DNA of 62,401 nt from JBBQKG01 sp038326655 (GCA_038326655.1 JBBQKG010000018.1:1-62401); one strand, 5' to 3'; counted from the first letter of the stretch, positions 34,225 to 43,417 are shown. The notes: generated from the letters alone by a model not told the origin. Translations and numbers: made by a program.

Positions 34225-35211
34225 CTAGGAGGCCCTGGCGCGGAGCTGCGCCGAGTCCTCGGCCACGACCCACTCGAGCGTGTGGCGCAGTCCGTCCTCG
34301 AGGCCGACGCCTGCCTCGAAGCCGAGCACGTCGCGCGATTTCGACGGGTCGAGCGCGGAGCGCTGCACCTCGCCGGTGCGGGCCGGGGCGAACTGGGGCT
34401 CGAAGCTCTCATTCGGTCCGATGATCCCCATCTCGTGCCCGAGGTTGCCGAGCACCTGGACGAGATCGAGCACCGAGGACTCCTTGCCGGTGCCGACGTT
34501 GAAGGGACCGCTGACCTCGCCCGCGGAAGCGATCAGCGCCGCGCGGACGACCTCCTCTACATATATGTAGTCGCGTGTCTGGAGGCCGTCGCCGAAAACC
34601 GTGGGCTGACCGCGGTCCCGGAGCTTGCCGCAGAAGATCGCGACCACGCCGGCTTCGCCGAGCGGGTCCTGCCGGGGGCCGTAGACGTTGCCGAACCGGA
34701 GGCTCACGGTGGAGAGGCCGTGGAGGCGGCGCCAGAGCTCGCCGTAGCCCTCGGCCGAGTACTTCGCGTGGCCGTAGGGCGCCTCGGGGTTGATCTCGGC
34801 GTGCTCGGGAGTCGGGAGCAGGTCGGTCTCGCCGTAGATCGCACCGCCGGTCGACGCGAACACGAACCGGCGCGCCTCGCAGGCCTTCGCGGCCTCGAGC
34901 GTGTTGATCGTGCCGATCACGTTCACCTCGGCGTCATAGACGGGCCGCGCGGTGGAGACGCGCACGTCCATCTGCGCGGCGAGGTGGAAGACGACCTCGG
35001 GGCGCTCCTGTTCCAGGAGCGAGCGCACGAGCGCAGCTTCGCGGACGTCTTCGACGACGAGCCGCGCGCCGCGCGCGAGTGCCGAGTCGAGGTTCGAGCG
35101 CCGGCCGGTCGCGAGGTTGTCGAGCACGACCACGTCGTCCCCGCGGCCGAGCAATGCGTCGACGAGATTCGATCCTATGAACCCGGCTCCGCCGGTTACC
35201 AAAGCCTTCAA
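34225..35211 (-). CDS. NAD-dependent nucleotide-sugar epimerase (GalE-like)
   Basis: A 328-residue extended SDR. The NAD site is G-G-A-G-F-I-G-S-N. The catalytic Tyr146 and Lys150 lie in Y-G-H-A-K, with a Ser/Thr just before (S-T-G-G-A-I-Y-G). It is of the kind acting as UDP-glucose or UDP-GlcNAc 4-epimerase, supplying sugar nucleotides for polysaccharides. The glycan genes at 44-62 kb are a possible user, but the gene is not in that operon. Confidence 0.88.
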   Translation of the reverse strand: MKALVTGGAGFIGSNLVDALLGRGDDVVVLDNLATGRRSNLDSALARGARLVVEDVREAALVRSLLEQERPEVVFHLAAQMDVRVSTARPVYDAEVNVIGTINTLEAAKACEARRFVFASTGGAIYGETDLLPTPEHAEINPEAPYGHAKYSAEGYGELWRRLHGLSTVSLRFGNVYGPRQDPLGEAGVVAIFCGKLRDRGQPTVFGDGLQTRDYIYVEEVVRAALIASAGEVSGPFNVGTGKESSVLDLVQVLGNLGHEMGIIGPNESFEPQFAPARTGEVQRSALDPSKSRDVLGFEAGVGLEDGLRHTLEWVVAEDSAQLRARAS

Positions 35212-35335
35212 GGCTGCCGCCTCCTCACTGCTCTCCGACTGGCTTTCTTACAGCTTTCCCCGAGAGCTGCCGAATAACCGGCTGCTACCCTCGCTTGACG
35301 TTTCGGCGGACCGCTGCATTACCTAAAGAGTCGCA

Positions 35336-37540
35336 ATGAGACTGATCGTCACAGAGAAAGACAACAGCGCCAAGAAGATCGCGGAGATTCTTTCCGAGGG
35401 GAAGGCCAAGCAGAGTAAAAGCTACGGCATTCCGTTCTATGAGTGGGAGGGCGTGACCGTGATCGGCCTCAAGGGCCACCTCATGAACCCAGTTTTCCCG
35501 GAGGGGTTCTCGGAGTGGCGCAAGGTCGAGCCACGGGAGTTGATCGACGCGCCGCTGCTCAAGGAGCCGATCCAGAAAAGCGTGCACAAGGCGCTCCGCA
35601 AGGTTGCGAAGGACGCCGACGAAGTCGTGATCGCGACCGACTACGACCGCGAGGGCGAGCTGATCGGGCTGGAGGCGCTCGAGGAGACCGTCGCCGTCAA
35701 CGAAAAGCTTTCGCAGAACGTCACACGCGCGCGTTACTCGGCGCTCACGAACGAGGAGATCGAGGAAGCGTTCGGCAACCTCGACACGCTCTCCGAGCCG
35801 CTCGCGCGCGCCGGCGAGGCGCGGCAGGACATCGACCTCGTGTGGGGCGCGACACTGACGCGGTTCGTGTCGCTCGCGACCGGCCGGCTCGGGTCACAGT
35901 TCCTCTCCGTCGGGCGCGTGCAGAGCCCGACGCTGGCGATCGTGGTGGAGCGCGAGCTCGAGCGCCGAGCGCACGTCGCGGAGCCCTACTGGGAGGTGTT
36001 TGCCGCCTTCGAGCATCCCGACGGCGAGTTCACCGCGCACCACAAGATCGACAAGTTCTGGAAGGAGGCCGAGGCCAAGAGCGCGCTCGCGAACACGAAG
36101 TCGCCGGGCGCCGTTCGCTCGGTCGAGTCGAAGCGCAACACGCGCCGGCCGCCGAGCCCCTTCAACACGACCGCCTTCACGAGCGCCGCGTCGTCGGTAG
36201 GCGTGTCGCCCGCGCGTGCGATGCGGATCGCCGAGGACCTCTACATGGACGGCTTCATCTCCTACCCGCGTACGGACAACACCGTCTATCCGAGCTCGTT
36301 GCCGGTGCGCGAGCTGCTCCAGGCGATCGCGCGCGTCGACGCCTTCTCACCGGCCGCGCCGATCGCCGAGCGCGAGCAGCTCTCGCCGACCCGCGGCAAG
36401 AAGGAGACCAAGGACCACCCGCCGATCTACCCGACGCAGGCACTCGACCCGAGCGTGCTGCCCGACGACGGCCACCGCAAGATCTACGAGCTGGTCGTCC
36501 GGCGCTTTGTCGCGACATTTTCCGACCCGGCCGTGTCCGAGTCCACGCGGGCCGACATCGAGGCCGGCTCGGAGAGCTACTTCGTGCGCGGGAACGTGCT
36601 GATCGAGCCCGGGTTCCTCGAGATCTATCCCTACGGGCGCTCCAAGGACGAGGAGATCCCGAAGGTCGAGGAGGGCCAGGAGCTGCCGCTTGCGCGCGAC
36701 CCCTGGTTCGACGCCAAGGAAACGCAGCCGCCGTCCCGGATCGGGCAGGGCAAGCTGATCGAGATGATGGAGGAGCGCGGCCTCGGCACGAAGGCGACCC
36801 GGCACGACATCATCCAGAAGCTCTATGACCGCGGTTACGTGCAGGGGAATCCGATCGAGCCGCGCGAGACCGGGATCGCGATGGTGAAGGCGTTCCAGAA
36901 GTACGCCGAGCGTGTCGCGACGCCCGACATGACCGCCGAGCTCGAGGCCGACATGGACAGGATCGCCTCCGGCGAGGTCACCAAAAACCAGGTCGTCGAC
37001 ACCTCGCGCCAGATGCTCAGGGAGTCATATGACCTCATGGACGAGCACAAGCGCGAGCTTGCGGAGATCATCTGGGAGGGCATGGACCAGGACCGGATCC
37101 TGGGTCCGTGTCCGAAGTGCCGCGAGGCCGGCCGGACCAACGAAGAGGGCCAGACGAACCGGCTCAAGATCATCCGCGCGAAGAAGTCCGGCAAGCGCTT
37201 CGTGGGCTGCGAGGGCTATCCGGAGTGCGACCAGACGTACGGCATCCCGCAGCGCGGCGACCTGATCAGGCTCGAGGAGAGCTGCTCGATCTGCGGGGTG
37301 ACGCCACGCTTGAAGGTGATCACGGGGCGGCGTCCGTGGAACCTGTGCCTGAACGAGGACTGCCCGTCGATGGTCGAGATGCGCCAGCAGCGGGCAGAGC
37401 GCGAGGCCGCACGGGCCGCGAAGGAAGCGGCGGCGGGCGAAGCAGCGCCTGCGGGCGATGGCGCCGGCGAGGTTGCCGAAGCCGCGCCCGCCAAGAACGG
37501 CGCCCCGGCGCGCCGGCGCCGCGCACCGGCGCGCACCTAG
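35336..37540 (+). CDS. topA: DNA topoisomerase I, archaeal-type sequence
   Basis: A 734-residue type IA topoisomerase that relaxes negative supercoils. The Toprim domain is at the start (I-V-T-E-K-D-N-S-A-K-K, then T-D-Y-D-R-E-G-E at 101-108). The active Tyr310 lies in G-F-I-S-Y-P-R-T-D-N. The C-terminal Cys pairs (C-P-K-C, C-E-G-Y-P-E-C, C-S-I-C-G) form zinc ribbons, followed by an Ala/Arg tail. The opening, G-L-K-G-H and Y-P-R-T-D-N are those of archaeal TopA, not the bacterial V-E-S-P-A-K start. It lies upstream of sigma, tmk and holB, the usual bacterial topA position. Confidence 0.92.
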   Translation: MRLIVTEKDNSAKKIAEILSEGKAKQSKSYGIPFYEWEGVTVIGLKGHLMNPVFPEGFSEWRKVEPRELIDAPLLKEPIQKSVHKALRKVAKDADEVVIATDYDREGELIGLEALEETVAVNEKLSQNVTRARYSALTNEEIEEAFGNLDTLSEPLARAGEARQDIDLVWGATLTRFVSLATGRLGSQFLSVGRVQSPTLAIVVERELERRAHVAEPYWEVFAAFEHPDGEFTAHHKIDKFWKEAEAKSALANTKSPGAVRSVESKRNTRRPPSPFNTTAFTSAASSVGVSPARAMRIAEDLYMDGFISYPRTDNTVYPSSLPVRELLQAIARVDAFSPAAPIAEREQLSPTRGKKETKDHPPIYPTQALDPSVLPDDGHRKIYELVVRRFVATFSDPAVSESTRADIEAGSESYFVRGNVLIEPGFLEIYPYGRSKDEEIPKVEEGQELPLARDPWFDAKETQPPSRIGQGKLIEMMEERGLGTKATRHDIIQKLYDRGYVQGNPIEPRETGIAMVKAFQKYAERVATPDMTAELEADMDRIASGEVTKNQVVDTSRQMLRESYDLMDEHKRELAEIIWEGMDQDRILGPCPKCREAGRTNEEGQTNRLKIIRAKKSGKRFVGCEGYPECDQTYGIPQRGDLIRLEESCSICGVTPRLKVITGRRPWNLCLNEDCPSMVEMRQQRAEREAARAAKEAAAGEAAPAGDGAGEVAEAAPAKNGAPARRRRAPART

Positions 37541-37550
37541 TCGCCCTCGG

Positions 37551-37730
37551 CTAGTCGTCGTCCTTGTTGACGACGTCCTTCACCTTGTCTCCCGCATCGT
37601 CGAGCTTGTCCTTGACGGAGCCCTGCGCGCGATCGACCTTGCCCTCGTTCTTCATTCCCTGGTCGTCGGTGAGGTCGCCCGCGGCCTCCTTGGTCCGGCC
37701 CTTGATGTCGTCAAGCGTTCCATCTGACAT
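37551..37730 (-). CDS. CsbD-family stress protein
   Basis: A 59-residue very hydrophilic protein starting M-S-D-G-T-L-D-D-I-K-G-R-T-K-E-A-A-G-D-L-T, with the family's G-x-x-D-x-A-x-G-x-x-K-D-K repeat. CsbD proteins are abundant in general stress but have no known activity. GGGGAATCGC precedes the ATG. It is convergent with topA (10 bp apart). Confidence 0.9.
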   Translation of the reverse strand: MSDGTLDDIKGRTKEAAGDLTDDQGMKNEGKVDRAQGSVKDKLDDAGDKVKDVVNKDDD

Positions 37731-37795
37731 GCGATTCCCCTTCGGGTCGTGATGTGACGCGGTTGTACCCGCCTGCCCTTCCCGAAATCGCTCAG

Positions 37796-38314
37796 ATGCG
37801 CAAGTATCCGGGCATCGACCTGAAAGCCCGACAAGCACCGATCAAGGAACGCTACCGTGCGGAGCCCGACGCGGCCCGCATCACGCTCACGGCGCGCGGC
37901 AACCAGGGCGATGCGCCGGTTGCCTGCTCGGTCGACCTCGGCCGCGCGATCCAGGCGGCCGAGGCGCACACCGGTGTGGGCGGGCCGGGAACGGCGGCGT
38001 GCTCGGGCGACCTGCTGCTCGGTGCGCTTGCGGCATGCGCGCAGGTCACCTGCCAGATGGTCGCGGCGGCGATGGGGATCGAGACCGAGCGGATCGAGGT
38101 CGTGGTCGAGGGCGATCTCGACCTGCGCGGCACGCTTGGCGTCTCGCGCGAGGCGCCGGTGGGATTCGAGCGCATCCGGGTCCGTTTCGAGATCGATGCC
38201 CCGCACGCGACGCCGGAGCAGCTCGCCGATCTCACCACGAAATCGGAGCGCTACTGCACCGTGCTGCAAACACTCGAGAATCCGCCCGAGATCACGATTA
38301 ACGCGTCGCGATAG
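37796..38314 (+). CDS. OsmC-family protein
   Basis: A 172-residue OsmC/Ohr-fold protein. Two cysteines sit at the expected places: A-C-S-G-D-L-L-L-G-A-L-A-A-C-A-Q and S-E-R-Y-C-T-V-L. Relatives are thiol-dependent peroxidases for organic hydroperoxides, but the YhfA-like subgroup with this pattern is less well characterised. The ATG at 37796 is preferred; a GTG 14 codons earlier is possible. It is 39 bp before the sigma factor gene. Confidence 0.85.
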   Translation: MRKYPGIDLKARQAPIKERYRAEPDAARITLTARGNQGDAPVACSVDLGRAIQAAEAHTGVGGPGTAACSGDLLLGALAACAQVTCQMVAAAMGIETERIEVVVEGDLDLRGTLGVSREAPVGFERIRVRFEIDAPHATPEQLADLTTKSERYCTVLQTLENPPEITINASR

Positions 38315-38353
38315 CGGGCAAGCTCTTCCCCGAACCAGGGGGAAAGGGGATCT

Positions 38354-39415
38354 ATGGGAAGCGCGCAGGAGACCACAACTCCGCAACTGTCCGCGTTGGT
38401 CGAGCGCGGGGTCCAGGCAGGGTGCTTCGAGCTCTCCGAGCTGAGCGAGCTGATCGCCGATACCGGGCTCGAGGATGGCGATGTCGATCAGCTCTTCGAG
38501 CAGCTCGAGCAGCGCGGCGTCGACATCAGCGACGATTGTGGCCGGGACGTCTCGGAGCACGTCACCTATGCCAATCCCGAGCTCGCGACGAAGACCACCG
38601 ACGCGCTCGATCTGTTCTTTGCCGACGTGCGCCGCTTCCCGCTGCTGAGCGCCGAGCAGGAGGTCGAGATCGCGAAGCGCATCGAGGACGGCGACCGTCA
38701 GGCGAAGGAGCAGATGATCAACTCCAACCTGCGGCTCGTGATCTCGATCGCGCGGCGCTATCCCCGCGACCAGCTCACGCTGCTCGACCTGATCCAGGAG
38801 GGCACGCTCGGCCTGATCCGCGCAGTGGAGAAGTTCGACTGGCGACGGGGCTTCAAGTTCTCGACCTACGCGACATGGTGGATCCGCCAGTCGATCGACC
38901 GCGGCCTCCAGAACAAGTCGCGCACGATCCGCATGCCGATCCACGTGCTCCAGCGCGAACGCCAGGTCGCGCGGGTGGAGCGCACGCTCGTCGAGGCGCT
39001 CGACCGCTCTCCCACGCCGGAGGAGATCGCCGAGCGTTGCGAGCTCTCGACGAAGCAGGTGCGCGAGGTGCTCGACGCGCCGCGGACGGTGACGAGCCTC
39101 GACAAGCCGATCACCGAGGGCGAGGAGGGCACGCTCGGCGACTTCATGCCGAGCGACGCGCTGGAGCCCGAGGAAGAGGTCGACATCGGCCTGAACAGCG
39201 ACACGGTCCGCCGCGCTGTCAGCCAGCTGCCGGCGGCCGAGCGCGAGATCGTCACGCTGCGCTTCGGGCTCGCGATCGGGCAGGAGCCGCACACGCTGGA
39301 GCAGGTCGTCGAAGAGCTCGGGATCTCGCGCAACAAGGTCCGGCGGATGGAGGCCAACGCGCTCGCGCGGCTCGCGCTGCTGCGCGAGGTTCAGGGGCTT
39401 CGCCGCTTCGCCTAA
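38354..39415 (+). CDS. rpoD: Sigma-70 family RNA polymerase sigma factor (RpoD/SigA-like)
   Basis: A 353-residue group 1/2 sigma factor. Visible parts: a short region 1.1-like start (about 10-60); region 1.2/2 with N-S-N-L-R-L-V-I-S-I-A-R-R-Y and F-D-W-R-R-G-F-K-F-S-T-Y-A-T-W-W-I-R-Q; region 3; and region 4 with L-R-F-G-L and a final HTH (L-E-Q-V-V-E-E-L-G-I-S-R-N-K-V). It recognises TTGACA/TATAAT-like promoters. Whether it is the primary or an accessory factor cannot be told from this window. Confidence 0.9.
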   Translation: MGSAQETTTPQLSALVERGVQAGCFELSELSELIADTGLEDGDVDQLFEQLEQRGVDISDDCGRDVSEHVTYANPELATKTTDALDLFFADVRRFPLLSAEQEVEIAKRIEDGDRQAKEQMINSNLRLVISIARRYPRDQLTLLDLIQEGTLGLIRAVEKFDWRRGFKFSTYATWWIRQSIDRGLQNKSRTIRMPIHVLQRERQVARVERTLVEALDRSPTPEEIAERCELSTKQVREVLDAPRTVTSLDKPITEGEEGTLGDFMPSDALEPEEEVDIGLNSDTVRRAVSQLPAAEREIVTLRFGLAIGQEPHTLEQVVEELGISRNKVRRMEANALARLALLREVQGLRRFA

Positions 39416-39425
39416 CCTGCGGAGG

Positions 39426-40031
39426 GTGTTTGTCACCTTCGAGGGAATAGACCGCTCCGGGAAGACGAGCCAGGCAAAGCTCCTGGCGGAGGCGCTCGGC
39501 GAGGACGCGCTGCTGGTTCGCGAGCCGGGCGGGACGCCGGCGGCCGAGCGCATCCGTGGGCTGGTGAAGGACGCCGACGTCGCGCTCTCGCCGGTCGCCG
39601 AGATGCTGCTCTTCTGCGCCGCGCGGGCGGCGCTGGTCGACGACGCGATCCGGCCCGCGCTCGCGGCCGGGAAGGTCGTCGTGAGCGATCGCTACGCCGA
39701 CTCGACCGTCGCCTACCAGGGGGGCGCGCGCGGGCTCGGAATCGACCGCGTCGAGCAACTGAACGACTGGGTCACAGGGGGGCTCTGGCCCGACGTGACG
39801 TTCCTGCTCGAGATCGAGCCGGCCGCTGCCGCCGGGCGCCGAAGCGATCACGAGGACCGATTCGAACGGGAGGGCGAGGAGCTTCAGCGAGCGGTCGCCG
39901 CAGCCTACGAAGAGCTCGCCGACCGCCACCCGGACCGTTACGTGCGGATCGCCGCAGGCCTCCCGATGGAGGAGGTCCACGAGCAGGTGCTGGCCGAGCT
40001 CAGGGCGCGCCGCCCGGAGGCCGTGCGATGA
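39426..40031 (+). CDS. tmk: Thymidylate kinase
   Basis: A 201-residue kinase converting dTMP to dTDP. The P-loop is F-E-G-I-D-R-S-G-K-T-S-Q, with Arg where most bacterial enzymes have Gly. The D-R-Y motif is V-V-S-D-R-Y-A-D-S. The GTG at 39426 starts right at the first strand. Its stop overlaps the start of holB (ATGA), a conserved coupling in actinobacteria. Confidence 0.95.
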   Translation: MFVTFEGIDRSGKTSQAKLLAEALGEDALLVREPGGTPAAERIRGLVKDADVALSPVAEMLLFCAARAALVDDAIRPALAAGKVVVSDRYADSTVAYQGGARGLGIDRVEQLNDWVTGGLWPDVTFLLEIEPAAAAGRRSDHEDRFEREGEELQRAVAAAYEELADRHPDRYVRIAAGLPMEEVHEQVLAELRARRPEAVR

Positions 40032-41089
40032 GCGCTGAGGGCCACGCGCATGCGTACCTCTACCACGGTCCGCCGGGCACCGGCAAGCGTGAGGCAGCGC
40101 GGGCATTCGCGGCCGAGCTGATCTGCGAGGGTGCTCCCGATCCGGCCGACTCCGAGCGGCGGGTGCGCGCGGGAGTGCACCCCGACCTGAGCTGGGTCGA
40201 GCCGCGCGGGGCGCACGAGGTACTGGTCGAAGACGTCCGCACCCAGGTCGTCCGCCTGGCCGCGCTACGGCCGTTCGAGGCGGAGCGGCGGGTGTTCGTG
40301 ATTGCCGAGGCGGACCGGATGAACGACGAGTCGCAGAACGCGCTCCTGAAGACGCTCGAGGAGCCGGGCGAGTTCGCGCACTTCGTGCTCGTCAGCTCGA
40401 GCCCCGGAAGGCTCCTGCCGACGATCGTCTCGCGCTGCCGGCCGGTCCGCTTCAAGCCGGTGCCGGCAGCGCACATCACCGAGCTGCTCGAAGGGGAGGG
40501 GGTTGAGCCTGCCACCGCGCTCGCATGCGCGCGGCTTGCGAGCGGGAACATGGACCGCGCGCGATACCTCGCCGCGGGTGAGGGCGCGCATCAGCGCGCG
40601 GAGGCGGAGCAGGCGGTTCGCGCGACGCTTCAGCCCTCCGAGGACGCTGAGTGGGTGCTGGCCGAGCCGTGGCGTCCGCTGCTCGACCGGGCGGCAAAGA
40701 GCGGCGCCGTCGCCGAGGACGCGGTGAAGCATGAGCTCGAGGAGCGGCTCGGCGACGAGCCCAAGCGCGGCCGCCAGGGCTTCAAGAGTGAGTTCGAGCT
40801 GCAGGCACGCCGTGCGCGGCGGCGTTCCCACACCGCCTCGCTCGACCTCAGCCTGGAGCTGATGAGCCTCTGGTTCAGGGACCTGGTCGCGGTCGTGAGC
40901 GGCCGTGACGCGCAGGTGTTCAACGTCGATCGCGCCGACGAGCTCGCCGCCGATGCGGCGGGGCGCGACGCGGGGCAGCTGATCGACTGCCTCGAGCTGT
41001 GCGAGGACACCCGGCGCCGGCTCGAGCGAAACGTGCTGGAGGACCTGGCGCTCGAAGCGCTGTTCAGGCGGCTTCGTCGCGGCTGCTGA
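40028..41089 (+). CDS. holB: DNA polymerase III delta-prime subunit
   Basis: A 353-residue AAA+ clamp-loader subunit. The P-loop-like site is G-P-P-G-T-G-K-R-E-A-A, and D-E-S-Q-N-A-L-L-K-T-L-E-E-P precedes the sensor-1 strand (F-V-L-V-S-S-S-P). The zinc-binding cysteines usual in delta-prime are missing (only one Cys in L-I-C-E-G). It is coupled to tmk by a 4-bp overlap. Its 3' end overlaps the convergent NAD-binding gene by 26 bp. Confidence 0.93.
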   Translation: MSAEGHAHAYLYHGPPGTGKREAARAFAAELICEGAPDPADSERRVRAGVHPDLSWVEPRGAHEVLVEDVRTQVVRLAALRPFEAERRVFVIAEADRMNDESQNALLKTLEEPGEFAHFVLVSSSPGRLLPTIVSRCRPVRFKPVPAAHITELLEGEGVEPATALACARLASGNMDRARYLAAGEGAHQRAEAEQAVRATLQPSEDAEWVLAEPWRPLLDRAAKSGAVAEDAVKHELEERLGDEPKRGRQGFKSEFELQARRARRRSHTASLDLSLELMSLWFRDLVAVVSGRDAQVFNVDRADELAADAAGRDAGQLIDCLELCEDTRRRLERNVLEDLALEALFRRLRRGC

Positions 41090-41981
41090 GCTCGTCGGCC
41101 CGAGCTCGCCGAAGCGCCTCCACGAAGGGCATCGGCGCGACGTCGAAGAGCGCTGCGCCGGACGGGTCGGTGACGACGGTGGGGGTCGACAGGCCCTCGA
41201 TCAGGGGTCGCGCGACGCCGACGTCGACGGGCGTCACGAGCCCGATCCAAAGCGATGACAGCCATGGCGTGACGAACGGCACGCGCATTCTCGGGCGCCG
41301 GGGGCGGTGAAGCACCTCCGCCATCCGGTCCAGCATGTCGCCGTAGGAGAGCACGTCCGGGCCGCCGATCTGGATCTGCCGGTCCTCGGAGGCGTGCACC
41401 TCGGGCGCCCGCGCGAGGTAGGCGAGCGCGTCGTCGATCGCAATCGGCTGCGTGGGCGTGCCGAGCCAGGCCGGCGCGATCATCGCGGGCAGCCGCTCGA
41501 CCAGGTAACGCAGCGTGCGGTAGGACTCGCTTGCCGAGCCGACCACCATCGCGGCGCGGAAGTACGTCAGCGGCGGCCCCTCGGCACGGAGGACCTCGGC
41601 GGTCTGGTGGCGGGAGCGCAGATGCGTGGAGCGTGGCTGTTCGCCGAGCCCGCCGAGGTATACGACGCGGCTCACACCCTCGTCCTTCGCCATCCGCGCG
41701 AACGCTCGCGCCGCCTGCTTGTCGCGCTCGGTGTAGTCGCCGCTTCCTCCGCGGCCCATCGAGTGCACGAGGTAGTAGGCCACGTCGACGTTTCTGCCGG
41801 CGCCGCGGAGCGACGCGGCGTCGAGCACGTCGCCCTCGTGGAGCTCGAAGCCGCGCTGCGCCAGCGATGAGGCCCGTTCACGGTCGCGTACCAGGCATCG
41901 CACATCGTGGCCGGCATCGCCGAGCTTGGCAGCGAGCCTGCCGCCGATGAATCCGGTTGCTCCGGTTACGAGGACACGCAT
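41064..41981 (-). CDS. NAD(P)-binding atypical SDR
   Basis: A 305-residue Rossmann protein opening V-L-V-T-G-A-T-G-F-I-G-G-R. It lacks the Tyr-x3-Lys pair and instead has Y-Y-L-V-H-S-M-G, as in the YbjT/NmrA-like atypical SDRs that bind NADP and act as sensors or lipid-linked reductases. The last 100 residues form a C-terminal domain similar to those proteins. The role is unknown. Confidence 0.8.
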   Translation of the reverse strand: MRVLVTGATGFIGGRLAAKLGDAGHDVRCLVRDRERASSLAQRGFELHEGDVLDAASLRGAGRNVDVAYYLVHSMGRGGSGDYTERDKQAARAFARMAKDEGVSRVVYLGGLGEQPRSTHLRSRHQTAEVLRAEGPPLTYFRAAMVVGSASESYRTLRYLVERLPAMIAPAWLGTPTQPIAIDDALAYLARAPEVHASEDRQIQIGGPDVLSYGDMLDRMAEVLHRPRRPRMRVPFVTPWLSSLWIGLVTPVDVGVARPLIEGLSTPTVVTDPSGAALFDVAPMPFVEALRRARADELSSRDEAA

Positions 41982-42041
41982 CTCGAGACTCGTATACCCG
42001 CGACCGATGCGGGGCTCGGCCTCTTCCTGCTCAGCGTGGAG

Positions 42042-43151
42042 CTAGGCCGGCTCGCCCGTGACCGGGTGCAGCGGGACGCCGAACTGTGGCATCGGCAGGT
42101 GCCGGCGCCGAGGCTGAAAGGCCGTCTCCTCACGGCTGCCCGCCTGCTGCTCTTCGACGATCGCGGCGACCGCCTCTACCACCGAAGGATCGAAGTGGTA
42201 GCCGGCCCGCGAGCGCAGGACGATCAGCGACTGCTGGTGGGAGAGCTCTGGCGAGTCGGCCGCCGTCAAACGTGCCCAGACGTCGGCGACCCCGAGGATC
42301 CGGCTCGTAATCGGGATCAGGTCGCCGCTGAGCGAGCCGGGCGTGCCACCCGGGGCGTCCCAGTGCTCGCGGTAGAAGAGCAGTGTCTCCTGGACCGCGG
42401 ACCAGTGGTCGAACCCGGCTGAGCGAAGGTTGCCCTGGACCGGTCCATAGGTGTTCATGTTGAGGAACGTGGCCGCGTCCTCCATCACCTGGCGCGCGTC
42501 GCCGTCGAGGCCGAGCGTGCGGCCGATCGCGGCTGCGTAGAGCGCGACCGCGTCGCAGAACGGCATCTTGCTGACGGGCCGCGGCTTGAGCAGGACCGGA
42601 AACGCGATTTTGGGGATCGCGACCACGGCGCAGAAGAGGCCGAGCGCGAACACACCCATGCGCGTGTAGAGAAACGCGGTGAGGACGCCGCCGGCGATCA
42701 TCATCAGCGTGGCGGGGGCTGGCCGGAGCAGCTCATCGCGAACGAGTGCGCGGATCGGATGCCGGTCCACGATCACGCCCACGATGCCGCGTGCGACCGC
42801 GAAGTTGACGCCGATCACGGTCACGGCTGCGAGCCCGAGGGCGCCGTAGTCGCCGGGACCCGACGCAGCGCTGATGTGCCCGGCGCCGAACGCGTCGAGT
42901 ACGACCGCCCCGGCGAGCGCGGCCCAGCCGAACGACGCGATGTTTGCGACGTGGGCCTCCGCCGGCCTCCGGTTGAGCACCAGGTAGACGGCTTCCGCCG
43001 CGAGCCAGACGAGCGCCGCCGGCAGCGGGCCGAGGAACGCGAGCGCCAGCAGCACCGCGACGAACTCGGCGTCGAAGAACACCGCTGGCTTGATCGCGAC
43101 CAGGCTCCAAAGGCTCACAAGCGCGATCGCCGCGAGCGCGACCAGCAACAC
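42042..43151 (-). CDS. Membrane protein with a degenerate HD-GYP-like domain
   Basis: At least 369 residues: multispan membrane domain (about 1-165), then an HD-GYP-like domain (about 190-340). The family's H-H-E-R-W-D-G-T-G-Y-P reads Y-R-E-H-W-D-A-P-G-G-T-P, but I-P-I-T-S-R-I-L-G-V-A-D-V-W-A and G-Y-H-F-D-P-S-V-V-E-A are kept. The metal-binding HD pair is not evident, so c-di-GMP cleavage is unlikely; a receptor role is possible. The GTG at 43151 is given as start, but coding continues upstream to about 43290 (another helix) without ATG, GTG or TTG. An ATT at 43284-43286 after GGAAG could be the true start. Confidence 0.65.
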   Translation of the reverse strand: MLLVALAAIALVSLWSLVAIKPAVFFDAEFVAVLLALAFLGPLPAALVWLAAEAVYLVLNRRPAEAHVANIASFGWAALAGAVVLDAFGAGHISAASGPGDYGALGLAAVTVIGVNFAVARGIVGVIVDRHPIRALVRDELLRPAPATLMMIAGGVLTAFLYTRMGVFALGLFCAVVAIPKIAFPVLLKPRPVSKMPFCDAVALYAAAIGRTLGLDGDARQVMEDAATFLNMNTYGPVQGNLRSAGFDHWSAVQETLLFYREHWDAPGGTPGSLSGDLIPITSRILGVADVWARLTAADSPELSHQQSLIVLRSRAGYHFDPSVVEAVAAIVEEQQAGSREETAFQPRRRHLPMPQFGVPLHPVTGEPA

Positions 43152-43365
43152 GGGCTGGTCCCAGCGGGACTCGGGCCCGGTGAGATAGAACGCCGGCGCG
43201 AGAGCCGCAATCGAGAAGACTGCGACCCAGCGCGCAACTAGCGTGCGCTCGGCGATGCCGATGCTGGTGATCCGAGGGGCCTGAATGATGCTTCCGTGCC
43301 GAGGGGGCTACCTAGTAGAAGGTATCGGGCACCCACCTGTTCGCTCAACCAACAATCGTCCAATT

Positions 43366-43387
43366 CTGGACGCCGCCTGGACGCCGC
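43366..43387 (+). repeat. Tandem 11-bp repeat upstream of the crotonase gene
   Basis: CTGGACGCCGC occurs twice without a gap, 31 bp before the ATG. It lies in the gap shared with the divergent HD-GYP-like gene and could be a regulator site or simple slippage. Confidence 0.5.
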
Positions 43388-43417
43388 CACGGCGCACAGC
43401 GAGAGGAGACACAACCG

